A DNA stretch of 42,807 nt, from IMG/VR virus record IMGVR_UViG_3300025151_000085, positions 1 through 42,807 of that record; one strand, given 5' to 3'. How positions within the stretch are numbered: the stretch's first letter is position 1; each line of letters begins with the position of its first letter. The notes under the pieces are model-generated. The model saw only the letters and a program-made list of their open reading frames with translations. It did not search any database and was not told the origin of the DNA. The translations under genes and the position numbers were made by a program. This stretch comes from a virus. Positions 7,962-14,887 of this stretch are shown in pieces.

Positions 7962-9406
7962 CAGTAATACGCCCTAACCCTTACCTCGGTGTCCTCATCG
8001 CCCCAGTCGTCCGACGGCAGTTGCACAAAATTACCCTGACGATATCTCATCAAAGCCTGTGTCATACTATCTACCAAGTCATCATATTCACCATTGGGAA
8101 ACGCGGCTACCTCTTCAATCAACTCGTCTGCAAACGCTTCGTCCGGTGCCCAGACCATGCCCGCCTCAAAAAGCGGAGATACAGAATGAACTCGCGTAAC
8201 CTTATCATTACCTTTGCTCGGCGTAAAGTTAACAACTGGTATTCCTACGTTTCTTAATTCATGCGTCAACGGTAAACCAGACGCCTTCGCCTCCACGATG
8301 ACGGTGTCGGGGTCCCAATACTTATACTGATCCAACGCTATCTCTTTCAGTTCCGGAAAATCCCAACGCCCCTTCTGGCTATCAAGAAGTATCAACGCCG
8401 GGGGTCCCCCAGCCTCTTCTGGGTGAAAAACACCCCACGTTGTAATTGCAGAAAAGTCAGAAGTTTCTCTTTTACTAAACGCCGTATCATAACTCTGTAT
8501 GACAAACTCTAAGTTGGGCACGTTCTTCTTGTCCCAACGCTTCCACCAGTCCCGCCTGATAATCGCATTCTCTTCGCCTGTCGGGTTCTGCTGATACTGC
8601 GCGTTCCATTTGCTAGGCGGGATAGATGCGCGGACCGCGGTGAGATCTTCCATAGACCAGAACTCTGGCCAACACGGCGTGTCGTCATCAAAAATGGCAG
8701 GAAGTTCTACAACTTCCCATTGGTCAGCCAAAGGATCTTTAGCCATTGCACGGAGAAGTTGACCCGTCATGTCTTTTTCGGACCACCGGGTCTGAACCAA
8801 AACTATCGACCCACCCGGCTGGAGCCTCTGCCGGGGGCCCCCTGTGTACCAATCCCACGCATCGTCAAAACCATTCGCCGACATCGCTGTCTGTTCCGAA
8901 TGCGGGTCATCAATGATTACGAGATCACCGCCGCGTCCCGCCAAGTTCGATCCCACGCCAACGGCATAGTACATACCACCAGAGGCGGTGTCCCATCGTC
9001 CTGACGCTTTACTATCAGCAGCCAGACGCACTTCCGGGAATATGTCTTTGTAATCGTCACTATCAATTAAGTTCTTCGTCTTTCTTCCAAAGTTTACTGC
9101 AAGCTCCGTGGTGTGCGTTGCTTGAATGATCTTCATTTTTGGATTCTTACCCATCATCCATGCAGGAAACAAGAACGAAGCGAACTCGGACTTCGTATGA
9201 CGCGGGGCCATATTGATGATCAAACGCTTCAACTCGCCGCTAGCTACACGCTCAAGCTTATCAGAGATAATTTTATGATGACGACCCGCGATAAACTCTG
9301 GCCACATATTTTTTACAAAGATTAAAAAGTCCGCTCGACAAGCTTCATTACGTTCAATTTGAGCTAACCGAAGACGAAGTTTCGCCTCCTGATCTGAAAC
9401 ATCCAT
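7961..9406 (-). CDS. terL: Terminase large subunit (ATPase-nuclease)
   Basis: A 481-residue DNA packaging motor. The ATPase domain has an APRHTKSE Walker A-type loop at 67-74 and an LVIIDDPH Walker B at 162-169, followed by the QTRWSEKD coupling motif near 205-212. The C-terminal RNase H-like nuclease has its acidic residues in SYDTAFS (Asp307), VIVEAKASG (Glu372) and YDDLVDS (Asp442/443). Length and motifs are complete. The ATG is preceded by TAGGGG. It is the first gene of the left operon and follows a GC-rich spacer; terS lies nearly 5 kb away, beyond a block of accessory genes, which is unusual. Confidence 0.95.
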   Translation of the reverse strand: MDVSDQEAKLRLRLAQIERNEACRADFLIFVKNMWPEFIAGRHHKIISDKLERVASGELKRLIINMAPRHTKSEFASFLFPAWMMGKNPKMKIIQATHTTELAVNFGRKTKNLIDSDDYKDIFPEVRLAADSKASGRWDTASGGMYYAVGVGSNLAGRGGDLVIIDDPHSEQTAMSANGFDDAWDWYTGGPRQRLQPGGSIVLVQTRWSEKDMTGQLLRAMAKDPLADQWEVVELPAIFDDDTPCWPEFWSMEDLTAVRASIPPSKWNAQYQQNPTGEENAIIRRDWWKRWDKKNVPNLEFVIQSYDTAFSKRETSDFSAITTWGVFHPEEAGGPPALILLDSQKGRWDFPELKEIALDQYKYWDPDTVIVEAKASGLPLTHELRNVGIPVVNFTPSKGNDKVTRVHSVSPLFEAGMVWAPDEAFADELIEEVAAFPNGEYDDLVDSMTQALMRYRQGNFVQLPSDDWGDEDTEVRVRAYY

Positions 9407-9439
9407 AGGGGGCCCCTAACTGCATAAAAGATACGCATA

Positions 9440-9468
9440 AATATGCACAATAATTAGGCAGTTAACAA
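9440..9468 (-). promoter_or_regulatory. Candidate sigma70 promoter for terL operon
   Basis: Minus-strand TTGTTA (9463-9468), a 17-base spacer and CATATT (9440-9445), in AT-rich DNA about 35 bases before the terL start. The spacing is ideal but both hexamers are imperfect. An alternative TTGTGC...TTATGC pair overlaps it. Confidence 0.35.
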
Positions 9469-9658
9469 CTCATATCATTTTTCACATAAATATTTGCGAG
9501 AAACATGGCCCTAGCTCACGCTTGCAACAGCGCGGGCCGCGGCGCGAAAATCGCGGAAAAATGGCGGTTTTCTGCGGATTTTGACCCGATAGCGCGGGGC
9601 CCCTAACCACGGGCCGCGGGCCGCGAAACACGGGCTTTTTTTCCAACGCCGGGCAAGC

Positions 9659-9726
9659 CGGGCCGGTTGCCGGTGGCCAGATCCAGCGGGCCAGATCCGG
9701 CGATTGCGGGCCGGTTGCCGGTGGCC
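9659..9726. repeat. 20-base direct repeat in GC-rich block
   Basis: The sequence cgggccggttgccggtggcc occurs at 9659-9678 and again at 9707-9726, 48 bases apart. Between them an agatcc(a/g)gcgggcc-like unit also repeats. The copies are identical, suggesting recent duplication or a binding site kept by selection. Confidence 0.8.
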
Positions 9727-9842
9727 GGTGACAACGGCCAACTGGCCACGGGTTCCGGTCCGGTATGTTTAGGGCACGGGGCGCGGGGCAGGGCCCGCCT
9801 TGATTAACTGGTTTAAACCGCCAACGCGGGCCGGTGACGGGG

Positions 9843-9879
9843 CAAAAGAAAACCCCCGCTGGTAACCTACCGGCGGGGG
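9843..9879 (-). terminator. Intrinsic terminator, minus strand
   Basis: A 12-bp stem (9853-9864 with 9868-9879, one G-T type pair) and a 3-base loop, followed on the minus strand by TTTTCTTTT (complement of 9844-9852). It ends the small operon 10378-9903 before the terL spacer. Confidence 0.85.
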
Positions 9880-9902
9880 CCTTGTCGGCGTTGTGGGGGC
9901 TT

Positions 9903-10010
9903 TTAGCTGTAGTGATAAGCCAGCAAGGGATATGATAGCACCATGGCCAGCCCGATCAGAACATAGGCGGCCAATAGGCCAATTAGAATGTTTTTGATAA
10001 AGCCGATCAT
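9903..10010 (-). CDS. 35-residue membrane peptide
   Basis: ATG at 10008-10010 overlaps the preceding stop codon as TAATG, and TAA is at 9903-9905. Nearly the whole peptide is one hydrophobic helix (IGFIKNILIGLLAAYVLIGL and on), ending with a short Tyr/His tail. The tight stop-start overlap and the terminator directly after it support it as a real gene. It could be a small regulator of a host membrane protein, a holin-like peptide or a superinfection-exclusion factor; nothing in the sequence decides. Confidence 0.55.
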   Translation of the reverse strand: MIGFIKNILIGLLAAYVLIGLAMVLSYPLLAYHYS

Positions 10011-10378
10011 TATTCTAGCTCAATCTTTACGTTAGCTTCGGCCAGTATTTCCCGCACGGCGGATTTTAGATCGTCGGCGCGGCTTTCGTCGTCCAGACCT
10101 TCCGGCAACCGCTCGTCGATCATTTCGCCAAGCTCATATTCATATTCGGAAATGTCGAACTGATCGGCCCAACGTTCGATTTCGCGGTTGGCCACGCTAT
10201 CGGCTAGAGCTTCAACTTTATCGCCAATTAAACCCATAACCGCATCGCCCAACTGGTCTAGCTGTTCGGCTTTCAACTCGTCGCGCCGGTTAGCATGTTC
10301 TAGCTGTTTTCTCAATTCGGCGATTTCTGCGTCTTTTGGATCTACGACTGCATCATTGTCAAAATTTAAGTTTTCCAT
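10010..10378 (-). CDS. Acidic coiled-coil protein, unknown
   Basis: A 122-residue acidic protein. I place the start at the ATG at 10378 (MENLNF), not at the longer upstream frame, because a CTACGGGAA leader lies 8-16 bases before it and the upstream extension runs through promoter-like DNA. Residues about 14-40 form a heptad-like helix (AEIAELRKQLEHANR), and the rest is helical and rich in Glu/Asp with a RLPEGLDDESRADDL stretch. No family recognised. It is the first gene of a two-gene unit with the 35-residue membrane peptide. Confidence 0.7.
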   Translation of the reverse strand: MENLNFDNDAVVDPKDAEIAELRKQLEHANRRDELKAEQLDQLGDAVMGLIGDKVEALADSVANREIERWADQFDISEYEYELGEMIDERLPEGLDDESRADDLKSAVREILAEANVKIELE

Positions 10379-10385
10379 TTTTTTA

Positions 10386-10394
10386 TTCCCGTAG
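10386..10394 (-). promoter_or_regulatory. CTACGGGAA leader / ribosome-binding element
   Basis: Minus-strand CTACGGGAA ending 8 bases before the ATG at 10378. One of eleven gene-linked copies of this element in the 10-18 kb region. GGGA is the probable Shine-Dalgarno core, and the conserved part extends upstream of it (AACTAC). Confidence 0.75.
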
Positions 10395-10436
10395 TTTGAA
10401 CAGGGGCGGCCACCACGGCCACCCGATAAGGTGTTA

Positions 10437-10453
10437 TCCCATATTGTCCCATA
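10437..10453 (-). promoter_or_regulatory. Two TATGGGA boxes phased at 10 bp
   Basis: Minus-strand TATGGGA occurs at 10447-10453 and 10437-10443, exactly one helical turn apart, in the presumed promoter of the 10378 gene (TTGCAT lies just upstream). The same box recurs at other promoters in this window, so it is a candidate operator. Confidence 0.6.
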
Positions 10454-10469
10454 TAATGCAAGCCCCCAT

Positions 10470-10496
10470 AAAAAAAGCCCCGCCAACGGGCGGGGC
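10470..10496 (-). terminator. Intrinsic terminator, minus strand
   Basis: A perfect 8-bp GC stem (10477-10484 with 10489-10496), 4-base loop, then seven T on the minus strand. It ends the DUF932-like gene's transcript. Confidence 0.9.
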
Positions 10497-10520
10497 CAGT
10501 GTCAGATATTGCGGGGCCGG

Positions 10521-11726
10521 TTATGCGGCCACGGCGGCAACCCGTTGCCAATCGGCGGGCTTCATATTCAAAACTTGCCCGCCACGTAATTGCCACGCGT
10601 CAACGTCGTCGGCGTCGGCTTTATTGGCCACGGCGGTAACGGCGTTTACCAGTGTCGCACGGGACAACGGGCGGCCTTGTTCATAACCGGCTTGGCCGAT
10701 TGTATTTAGCAACCCGTCCAATACGTTGGCGGTCTCTTTTTTGGTTAATTGCATCACGCGGCCCAAGTTTTGCACGACTTCAGATTTTTCGACGGCCACG
10801 CCGTCAATCACGTCGGCGGCGGCTTGTTTCATTTGCTCAATAACTTGGTCAAATGCGTCACGGCTAGAATAGACGCCGACAAGGTCCCGAATTTTAAGCT
10901 CTAACGCTTTATTGTCGGCATCTTTTGCCGCGTCGGATAGCAAGCCCCAGTCGTCGGTATCACGGGCGCTTGTGATATGAGACGAACGGGTTTTATTTTG
11001 GGTCTGCATGCCATTAAGGCAAGCCAGTGTCCAAGCGATTTGATAAACCGATACTGAACCCGCGCCAACTTCAGAATTTTGCAAGCCTATCCCGTTGGCC
11101 ATATGGTCCCCGACATTGGCACCCGTGCCAGTCTGAACCAACGATTTAAGCCGCAAATATAGCCGCTTGTCGGTTACGTCGGCATTTACAACTTGAAACG
11201 CGGCGGGGTTGTCCATTAATTGCGGTAACGCCGATTGCAATAAATTGATATTGTCGAACGTCTTAAACTTGTCGGAAACAAAAGCCCGCAAAACGCCGTT
11301 CGGCTTTTCTGTATTGTTCCATTCTGAGCGCGGCGGCACGTTTAGACCAACCCCGCCAAATACTGGCGGCTGTTCGGTTGTTATGTCGTGCGTTCTTAGC
11401 ATCCGGACGGCGGGCTTTTTTTGCCAGATTGCATTTATGAGCGCGTCGAATTCCGGCGAATAATCGGCTTGCAACCGGCGGGCCGTGCGGGCGTCAATGT
11501 CGGCATGGCTGGCAATCTGTCCGAATGCCACGTCATTTATGTCAAAAATTTTAGTTGGTTCGCCGCCCCGCCGCTCAATAACCACTTGGGGCCGCCCATT
11601 GTCGGCGGTGATTTTCTGCAAGTCGTGCGTCGGGGCCAGATAATCGGCGGCGCGGGCATGTTGGTCTTGAACTTTTAAAAGTAAGTTCTGAAGTGAGTTT
11701 TTATTGTTTTCGATTGTATGTGTCAT
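10521..11726 (-). CDS. DUF932-like phage protein
   Basis: A 401-residue protein. The central block contains the features I associate with DUF932 (phage/plasmid-like protein): VLRAFVSDKFKTFDN near 145-160, a TDKRLYLRL stretch, GDHMANGIGLQNSEVGAGSVSV near 205-225, and a LACLNGM motif followed by a TR..H.TSAR segment. These proteins are common in phages and plasmids; function is not established, though association with DNA or anti-restriction has been suggested. It forms a single-gene unit: CTACGGGAA leader in front, terminator directly behind, and another terminator from the previous unit just before its leader. Confidence 0.8.
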   Translation of the reverse strand: MTHTIENNKNSLQNLLLKVQDQHARAADYLAPTHDLQKITADNGRPQVVIERRGGEPTKIFDINDVAFGQIASHADIDARTARRLQADYSPEFDALINAIWQKKPAVRMLRTHDITTEQPPVFGGVGLNVPPRSEWNNTEKPNGVLRAFVSDKFKTFDNINLLQSALPQLMDNPAAFQVVNADVTDKRLYLRLKSLVQTGTGANVGDHMANGIGLQNSEVGAGSVSVYQIAWTLACLNGMQTQNKTRSSHITSARDTDDWGLLSDAAKDADNKALELKIRDLVGVYSSRDAFDQVIEQMKQAAADVIDGVAVEKSEVVQNLGRVMQLTKKETANVLDGLLNTIGQAGYEQGRPLSRATLVNAVTAVANKADADDVDAWQLRGGQVLNMKPADWQRVAAVAA

Positions 11727-11735
11727 TTCGATAAT

Positions 11736-11744
11736 TTCCCGTAG
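11736..11744 (-). promoter_or_regulatory. CTACGGGAA leader / ribosome-binding element
   Basis: Minus-strand AACTACGGGAAATTA, 10 bases before the ATG at 11726. Same element as at 10386 and 12698. Confidence 0.75.
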
Positions 11745-11750
11745 TTGTTA

Positions 11751-11780
11751 AAAAACCGGCGGGCAAAACGCGCCGCCGGT
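11751..11780 (-). terminator. Intrinsic terminator, minus strand
   Basis: A perfect 8-bp stem (11755-11762 with 11773-11780) around a 10-base loop, followed on the minus strand by TTTTT. It separates the DUF7227-like gene from the DUF932-like gene. A GTGTTAC heptamer, as in the 15.0 kb cluster, lies just upstream at 11785-11791. Confidence 0.85.
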
Positions 11781-11832
11781 GATTGTGTTACCATAATATG
11801 CGATTTTATGCAATTAGAATTTTTAAAAGTTT

Positions 11833-12546
11833 CTATTCGGCCCCTATATCACCCGCGACGTGGTGCCGGATAATTGCCCGTGGCGATAATGTTTTGACAA
11901 AAGCCCGCAACCGGTCCCCGTCGGTTTGTTCTTGTTCTTGGCCAGCCGTGGCGGTCCAATGCAAGGCAACATTCCCGCCCGCCGCATAACACCCGCCGCG
12001 CTCGTCGTTTTCAATTTTTTTCTTTTTGACGCCGTGGCCAGTAAACCCGACGATATAATCACGGGCCAGCCTAGCACATAGCGGGCCGTCTTTACCGCCG
12101 CAATTAACACACCCGACACTATCCAAATATTCGGCGGGGCATCTAATGACACGCACCCCGTCGGCGGTTGCGTTTTTGCCATTTTTCCAAAATGATTTTT
12201 TAACGACTGTTACAACCGGCGCAATTTTGTTTTTCACAATTTGCACGGCTTCCGACAAATTATCGGCGGAATAATTTATTGTGGTTTTGTTTGGGGCCAG
12301 TTTTTGCGCCCAATATAACGGGTGAAAATGTGAATAGGTGAAACTTTCCCCGCGCCGTGGCTTGGCATCTAGCACGGCGTCAAGATATTCAAAATCTATT
12401 TGACCGGCCCCGCAACCCCGCCCGCTATCATTTAGTTTGCAATCGGCGGGGCAAGTTCCAAAATTGTTAGCCTTGCCCGCCCTATATGTAACGGCCAAGC
12501 CCGACGTTTTATTGGCAGTTGAATTTTTAACAGTTTTCAGCATCAT
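11833..12546 (-). CDS. Cys-rich DUF7227-like protein
   Basis: A 237-residue protein. Cysteine clusters appear in order: TCPADC near residues 31-36, CGAG near 45-48, RCPAEY, then GCVNCGGKDGPLCARLARDYIVGFTGHG, and GGCYAAGGNVALHW near 185-197. This order matches unannotated phage proteins of the DUF7227 type and recalls the gp88 family of mycobacteriophages. The cysteines suggest metal or iron-sulfur binding; the function is unknown. It starts 20 bases inside the end of a small upstream gene and is followed by a strong terminator. Confidence 0.7.
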   Translation of the reverse strand: MMLKTVKNSTANKTSGLAVTYRAGKANNFGTCPADCKLNDSGRGCGAGQIDFEYLDAVLDAKPRRGESFTYSHFHPLYWAQKLAPNKTTINYSADNLSEAVQIVKNKIAPVVTVVKKSFWKNGKNATADGVRVIRCPAEYLDSVGCVNCGGKDGPLCARLARDYIVGFTGHGVKKKKIENDERGGCYAAGGNVALHWTATAGQEQEQTDGDRLRAFVKTLSPRAIIRHHVAGDIGAE

Positions 12547-12688
12547 AACCGCCTGCGTCTAAAATAGACCAGTATTGATCAAAAGTATAAACAGCCCCGC
12601 TTGTCTCAACTTCCATTGGATAAGCGCCAAACTGTTTATAATGATCCTCAATAAAATTAACTATCTGGTTAAAATCCTCAACTTGCAT
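12527..12688 (-). CDS. 53-residue hypothetical protein
   Basis: ATG at 12688, TAA at 12527-12529. The protein has an acidic, aromatic character (GAYPMEVETSGAVYTFDQYW) and ends in Cys. Support comes from a CTACGGGAA leader 10 bases upstream, identical in plan to the other leaders, and a 20-base overlap with the next gene. I recall similar short Tyr/Trp-rich proteins in phages, but no function. Confidence 0.65.
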   Translation of the reverse strand: MQVEDFNQIVNFIEDHYKQFGAYPMEVETSGAVYTFDQYWSILDAGGYDAENC

Positions 12689-12697
12689 TTTTCTAAT

Positions 12698-12727
12698 TTC
12701 CCGTAGTTGAATGCGATTTGTCCCATA
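12698..12727 (-). promoter_or_regulatory. CTACGGGAA leader plus TATGGGA box
   Basis: Minus strand: the TATGGGA box at 12721-12727 overlaps a TATATA -10-like stretch, and CTACGGGAA is at 12698-12706 before the ATG at 12688. A possible -35 (TTGACG) lies inside the stem of the terminator just upstream. Confidence 0.55.
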
Positions 12728-12742
12728 TATAGAAAAAACAAA

Positions 12743-12768
12743 GCCCCGTCAAGATGTATTGACGGGGC
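12743..12768. terminator. Bidirectional intrinsic terminator
   Basis: A perfect 10-bp stem (12743-12752 with 12759-12768) and 6-base loop. Minus side runs into TTTGTTTTTT, plus side into AGTATTTTTT. It ends the 13887-12787 unit. Confidence 0.9.
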
Positions 12769-12786
12769 CTAGTATTTTTTAAAATT

Positions 12787-12885
12787 TTATCTTCGACGGC
12801 GGCTTACATATCGCGTCCGCTTTTGCGTGTGCTTTTCCCAGTCCGGCCCATATAACAATCGGCCAATAATAGAAAATATAAACAT
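12787..12885 (-). CDS. 32-residue basic peptide with hydrophobic start
   Basis: ATG at 12885, TAA at 12787-12789. A hydrophobic start (MFIFSIIGRLLYG) is followed by a strongly basic tail with four Arg at the end. A CACGGGAG leader lies 11 bases upstream and a terminator follows, so it has the layout of the other units here. The composition suits a membrane- or nucleic-acid-associated peptide. Function unknown. Confidence 0.45.
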   Translation of the reverse strand: MFIFSIIGRLLYGPDWEKHTQKRTRYVSRRRR

Positions 12886-12896
12886 TAGTTTGCAAT

Positions 12897-12904
12897 CTCC
12901 CGTG
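12897..12904 (-). promoter_or_regulatory. CACGGGAG leader / ribosome-binding element
   Basis: A variant of the repeated leader (CACGGGAG on the minus strand) before the ATG at 12885. It overlaps the end of the upstream gene. Confidence 0.5.
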
Positions 12905-13144
12905 CTAGTTTATGGTGTGGCCGGTATGTATCCAGACCGGCGCGGTGGTTTCGATCCAGACCTTGGCCCCACAAGATAGGGGCTTGTCTGGCGAATATAC
13001 AACGCGAGATAGGCCATCAATTTCTGCCGCGTATGTATAATGGTTTTCCCTGCCACACTTAACTGTAATTGGCGGGTTCGCTTCGCCATTCTTCTTGTTT
13101 GCACGAATGACGTGTTGATTAATGTGAATGCGCTTTTTTCTCAT
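12905..13144 (-). CDS. Conserved hypothetical protein (IHINQHVIRANKK type)
   Basis: A 79-residue basic protein. I use the ATG at 13144 rather than a longer non-ATG start, because residues from MRKKRIHINQHVIRANKK onward match a widespread conserved small protein of phages and bacteria with the blocks INQHVIRAN, VVYSPDKPLSCGAKVWIET and a C-terminal VWIHTGH. Its molecular role is unknown to me. It starts 4 bases after the stop of the gene before it, in the same small operon. Confidence 0.7.
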   Translation of the reverse strand: MRKKRIHINQHVIRANKKNGEANPPITVKCGRENHYTYAAEIDGLSRVVYSPDKPLSCGAKVWIETTAPVWIHTGHTIN

Positions 13145-13148
13145 ACTG

Positions 13149-13559
13149 CTAACATTCTGCTTCAAAAACGCACTGTCCACGCTGATCAATAGACTCTAAA
13201 ATTTCAGTGCCTAACGCATGTCTCGCATACCATTCTAAAATATTCCGAACATCCTCTTCAGTAAAACTAGACTTCATATGCTCGTTAAGATATGCCATTA
13301 AAATCTTATTATTATAGCTATCATGCTTCATAAAAAATTGATCCAAATGAATTTTGGCATCTCCTAATTCTTTAAGACATGTTTTCAAGCCATCACGAAC
13401 ACTGGGTTCGTGTTCCTTATAAAACTCATAATCAAGAGCTTCCGGTTCATCTGGGTCTTCTACCTCAATACCCTCTACACCAAAAAAATCTGCATCATCG
13501 GATGGTTGCACACCGAACCAAAATTTGCCCTCAATATCTCCTTGATAAAATCTTCCCAT
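13149..13559 (-). CDS. Conserved hypothetical protein (MGRFYQGDIEGKFWFGVQ type)
   Basis: A 136-residue acidic protein. The start is the ATG at 13559: the longer frame from 13586 would translate straight through the CTACGGGAG leader. The N-terminal block MGRFYQGDIEGKFWFGVQ and the end QCVFEAEC are conserved in many phage and bacterial proteins without assigned function. The middle is helical. It lies second in a four-gene unit (13887 to 12787). Confidence 0.75.
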   Translation of the reverse strand: MGRFYQGDIEGKFWFGVQPSDDADFFGVEGIEVEDPDEPEALDYEFYKEHEPSVRDGLKTCLKELGDAKIHLDQFFMKHDSYNNKILMAYLNEHMKSSFTEEDVRNILEWYARHALGTEILESIDQRGQCVFEAEC

Positions 13560-13566
13560 TATCTTA

Positions 13567-13575
13567 CTCCCGTAG
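13567..13575 (-). promoter_or_regulatory. CTACGGGAG leader / ribosome-binding element
   Basis: Minus-strand TTAACTACGGGAGTAAG, placing GGGAG 7 bases before the ATG at 13559; it lies immediately after the upstream stop codon. It decides the start of this gene. Confidence 0.8.
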
Positions 13576-13887
13576 TTAATTATCAAACACCTCTTTTATG
13601 AACCATACCTTATCCACGTTGGTTTGGTACTCACCATCAGCATTCGGGTGGCATTCATAAACCTTGGCGACTAAATCTTGTGGATATTGCGGGTCTGGCT
13701 TTTCTGCAAAGTGAATGCAGATATCAAACATTCTGCCCAAAACCTGTACACCCACCCATTCCATTTCATCGTCAAGGTGTTCATACCACGCATTGCGCTG
13801 ACAACGATAATCCTCAAAACACAAGTGCGCTTCAAAATGTGCGGTCAAAAAACCTTTTTCAAAATCGGATAATACAAGGTCACTCAT
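13576..13887 (-). CDS. Acidic hypothetical protein
   Basis: A 103-residue acidic protein rich in aromatic residues, His and Cys (FEAHLCFEDYRCQRNAWYEHLDDEMEWVG). I do not recognise a family. It is the first gene of a four-gene unit that includes two widely conserved small proteins. A CTACGGGAG leader lies 9 bases before the ATG, and a possible promoter (TTGATT ... TATATG) overlaps the end of the nuclease gene. Confidence 0.65.
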   Translation of the reverse strand: MSDLVLSDFEKGFLTAHFEAHLCFEDYRCQRNAWYEHLDDEMEWVGVQVLGRMFDICIHFAEKPDPQYPQDLVAKVYECHPNADGEYQTNVDKVWFIKEVFDN

Positions 13888-13896
13888 CGTTCATAA

Positions 13897-13905
13897 CTCC
13901 CGTAG
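13897..13905 (-). promoter_or_regulatory. CTACGGGAG leader / ribosome-binding element
   Basis: Minus-strand TTAATTACTACGGGAGTTATG before the ATG at 13887. Near-identical to the copies at 15586 and 16087 over about 15 bases. Confidence 0.8.
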
Positions 13906-13932
13906 TAATTAACGATGACCCTACATATAGGA

Positions 13933-14394
13933 TTATGTGGGACAAATCAAGTCAAAAATTACATCCCAATTAAATTTGCCTTTCTGGTGGTGTATCGGCT
14001 CGACGGATTGTAAGCCGTCCATTTTCAAATCAACCGCCGCGCTGGCGGGATACAAAAACATTTCCGGATCATCTGTCGGCTTGTTCTGTTTCTTAATCAA
14101 TATCCATGACGGGCTATGCTGGTGACGGGATAGCCACGCCACTTGTGACGGCTGTAAAGTAACGCCATTGCTTGTCAAAAATTTAAGTTCTACAAAATGA
14201 AACACACCCTGTTCATCGCATATCAATAAATCAGGTATGCCCGCGCCTACATAGTTTTCAATCCGCGTCAGCAGAAACTTCCGCTTCGACCTCTGCGCCG
14301 CTTCCTTTATCTGCTTGTAAAAGCCGCTTTCTCGCTTTGTTGCGATTGCTGGGGTTTTCATCTTCCGGCGTGATGTTGATTGTGACTGGGGCAT
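13933..14394 (-). CDS. PD-(D/E)XK nuclease (VRR-NUC / resolvase-like)
   Basis: A 153-residue protein. The catalytic core is visible as GAGIPD (Asp55), a beta strand, then FHFVELK (Glu69, Lys71), followed by LQPSQVAWLSRH, the order of small VRR-NUC or Holliday-resolvase-type nucleases. Upstream helix residues (RESGFYKQIKEAAQ) fit the start of the fold. It could trim or resolve replication intermediates before packaging, which would suit its place beside terS. Its start overlaps the terS coding region by 137 bases in another frame; a later ATG at 14361 (MKTPAIATK) is an alternative start that would shorten the overlap. Confidence 0.8.
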   Translation of the reverse strand: MPQSQSTSRRKMKTPAIATKRESGFYKQIKEAAQRSKRKFLLTRIENYVGAGIPDLLICDEQGVFHFVELKFLTSNGVTLQPSQVAWLSRHQHSPSWILIKKQNKPTDDPEMFLYPASAAVDLKMDGLQSVEPIHHQKGKFNWDVIFDLICPT

Positions 14395-14887
14395 AGCTTT
14401 GCTTGAGTTCCTCTAGGGCTTTCAAAACATCCTCTTTACTCATACTGTCGATAGAGCCATGACGGATTTCTGATTTGTTGACGTATATGTCCCCCTGCGC
14501 TTGTCCCCGTCTGTACTCAGCTTGCACGGCGGCACTATATGCGCCGTTCTGCAAAGCCAAATCCCGTATGTTCTGCAAATCCCTAACGTGCCGGTGAAAT
14601 GTGATGCCGTACTTTTCATCAAGTTCCCGCCGATAAGACTGTATAGCCGCCACGACATGAGGCGATATATGCGGGTTGGTCAGTTCATAAGCCCTGCTAT
14701 GTGCAGACGTTACAGCATATCCAGCATTGATAGCCGCCTCGCGTAACGTAATCTGCCCGTCTTTACTCACCAGTTCTTTTACAAAGAGTTCCTGTTTACG
14801 GGTCAGGGGCTGGTCTACGCCAGCCGGTGGTCTGCCTCGACGTTCTCTAGGTTTACCGGTTATCTTACCCGCCGCTATTCTTGCCAT
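14258..14887 (-). CDS. terS: Terminase small subunit
   Basis: A 209-residue protein that recognises phage DNA and starts packaging with TerL. An N-terminal basic arm contains RRGRPP, an AT-hook-like core. A helix-turn-helix region follows (LTRKQELFVKELV ... REAAINAGY, about 28-57), then a long helical oligomerisation region and the block GQAQGDIYVNKSEIRHGSIDSM (about 130-150), which is typical of the phage TerS type that pairs with this kind of TerL. The C-terminus is basic then acidic. The ATG is preceded by ACGGGG. It lies about 4.9 kb from terL with many small genes between them. Confidence 0.85.
   Translation of the reverse strand: MARIAAGKITGKPRERRGRPPAGVDQPLTRKQELFVKELVSKDGQITLREAAINAGYAVTSAHSRAYELTNPHISPHVVAAIQSYRRELDEKYGITFHRHVRDLQNIRDLALQNGAYSAAVQAEYRRGQAQGDIYVNKSEIRHGSIDSMSKEDVLKALEELKQSYAPVTINITPEDENPSNRNKARKRLLQADKGSGAEVEAEVSADAD

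Larger units (their letters stand above)
9407..9902. other. Non-coding spacer with GC-rich block (about 9520-9840)
   Basis: No convincing gene on either strand. The part nearest terL (9407-9510) is AT-rich and probably carries its promoter. From about 9520 to 9840 base composition jumps to strongly GC-rich, with many GGGCC, CCGCGG and GCGCG words, inverted repeats (for example GGCCA-AC-TGGCC near 9737) and a 20-base direct repeat. A frame at 9511-9741 is only GC-rich shadow coding. Position directly upstream of terL makes a packaging recognition site (pac/cos) or a protein-binding block possible; neither is proven. Confidence 0.6.

Noticed and set aside
9511-9741. 76-residue minus frame and its repeated RQPAR motif
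   Set aside because: Arg/Pro-rich translation of GC-rich repeats with no start signal; no gene.
11844-12182. 112-residue frame on the minus strand
   Set aside because: Shadow frame inside the DUF7227-like gene, whose Cys blocks are clearly selected.
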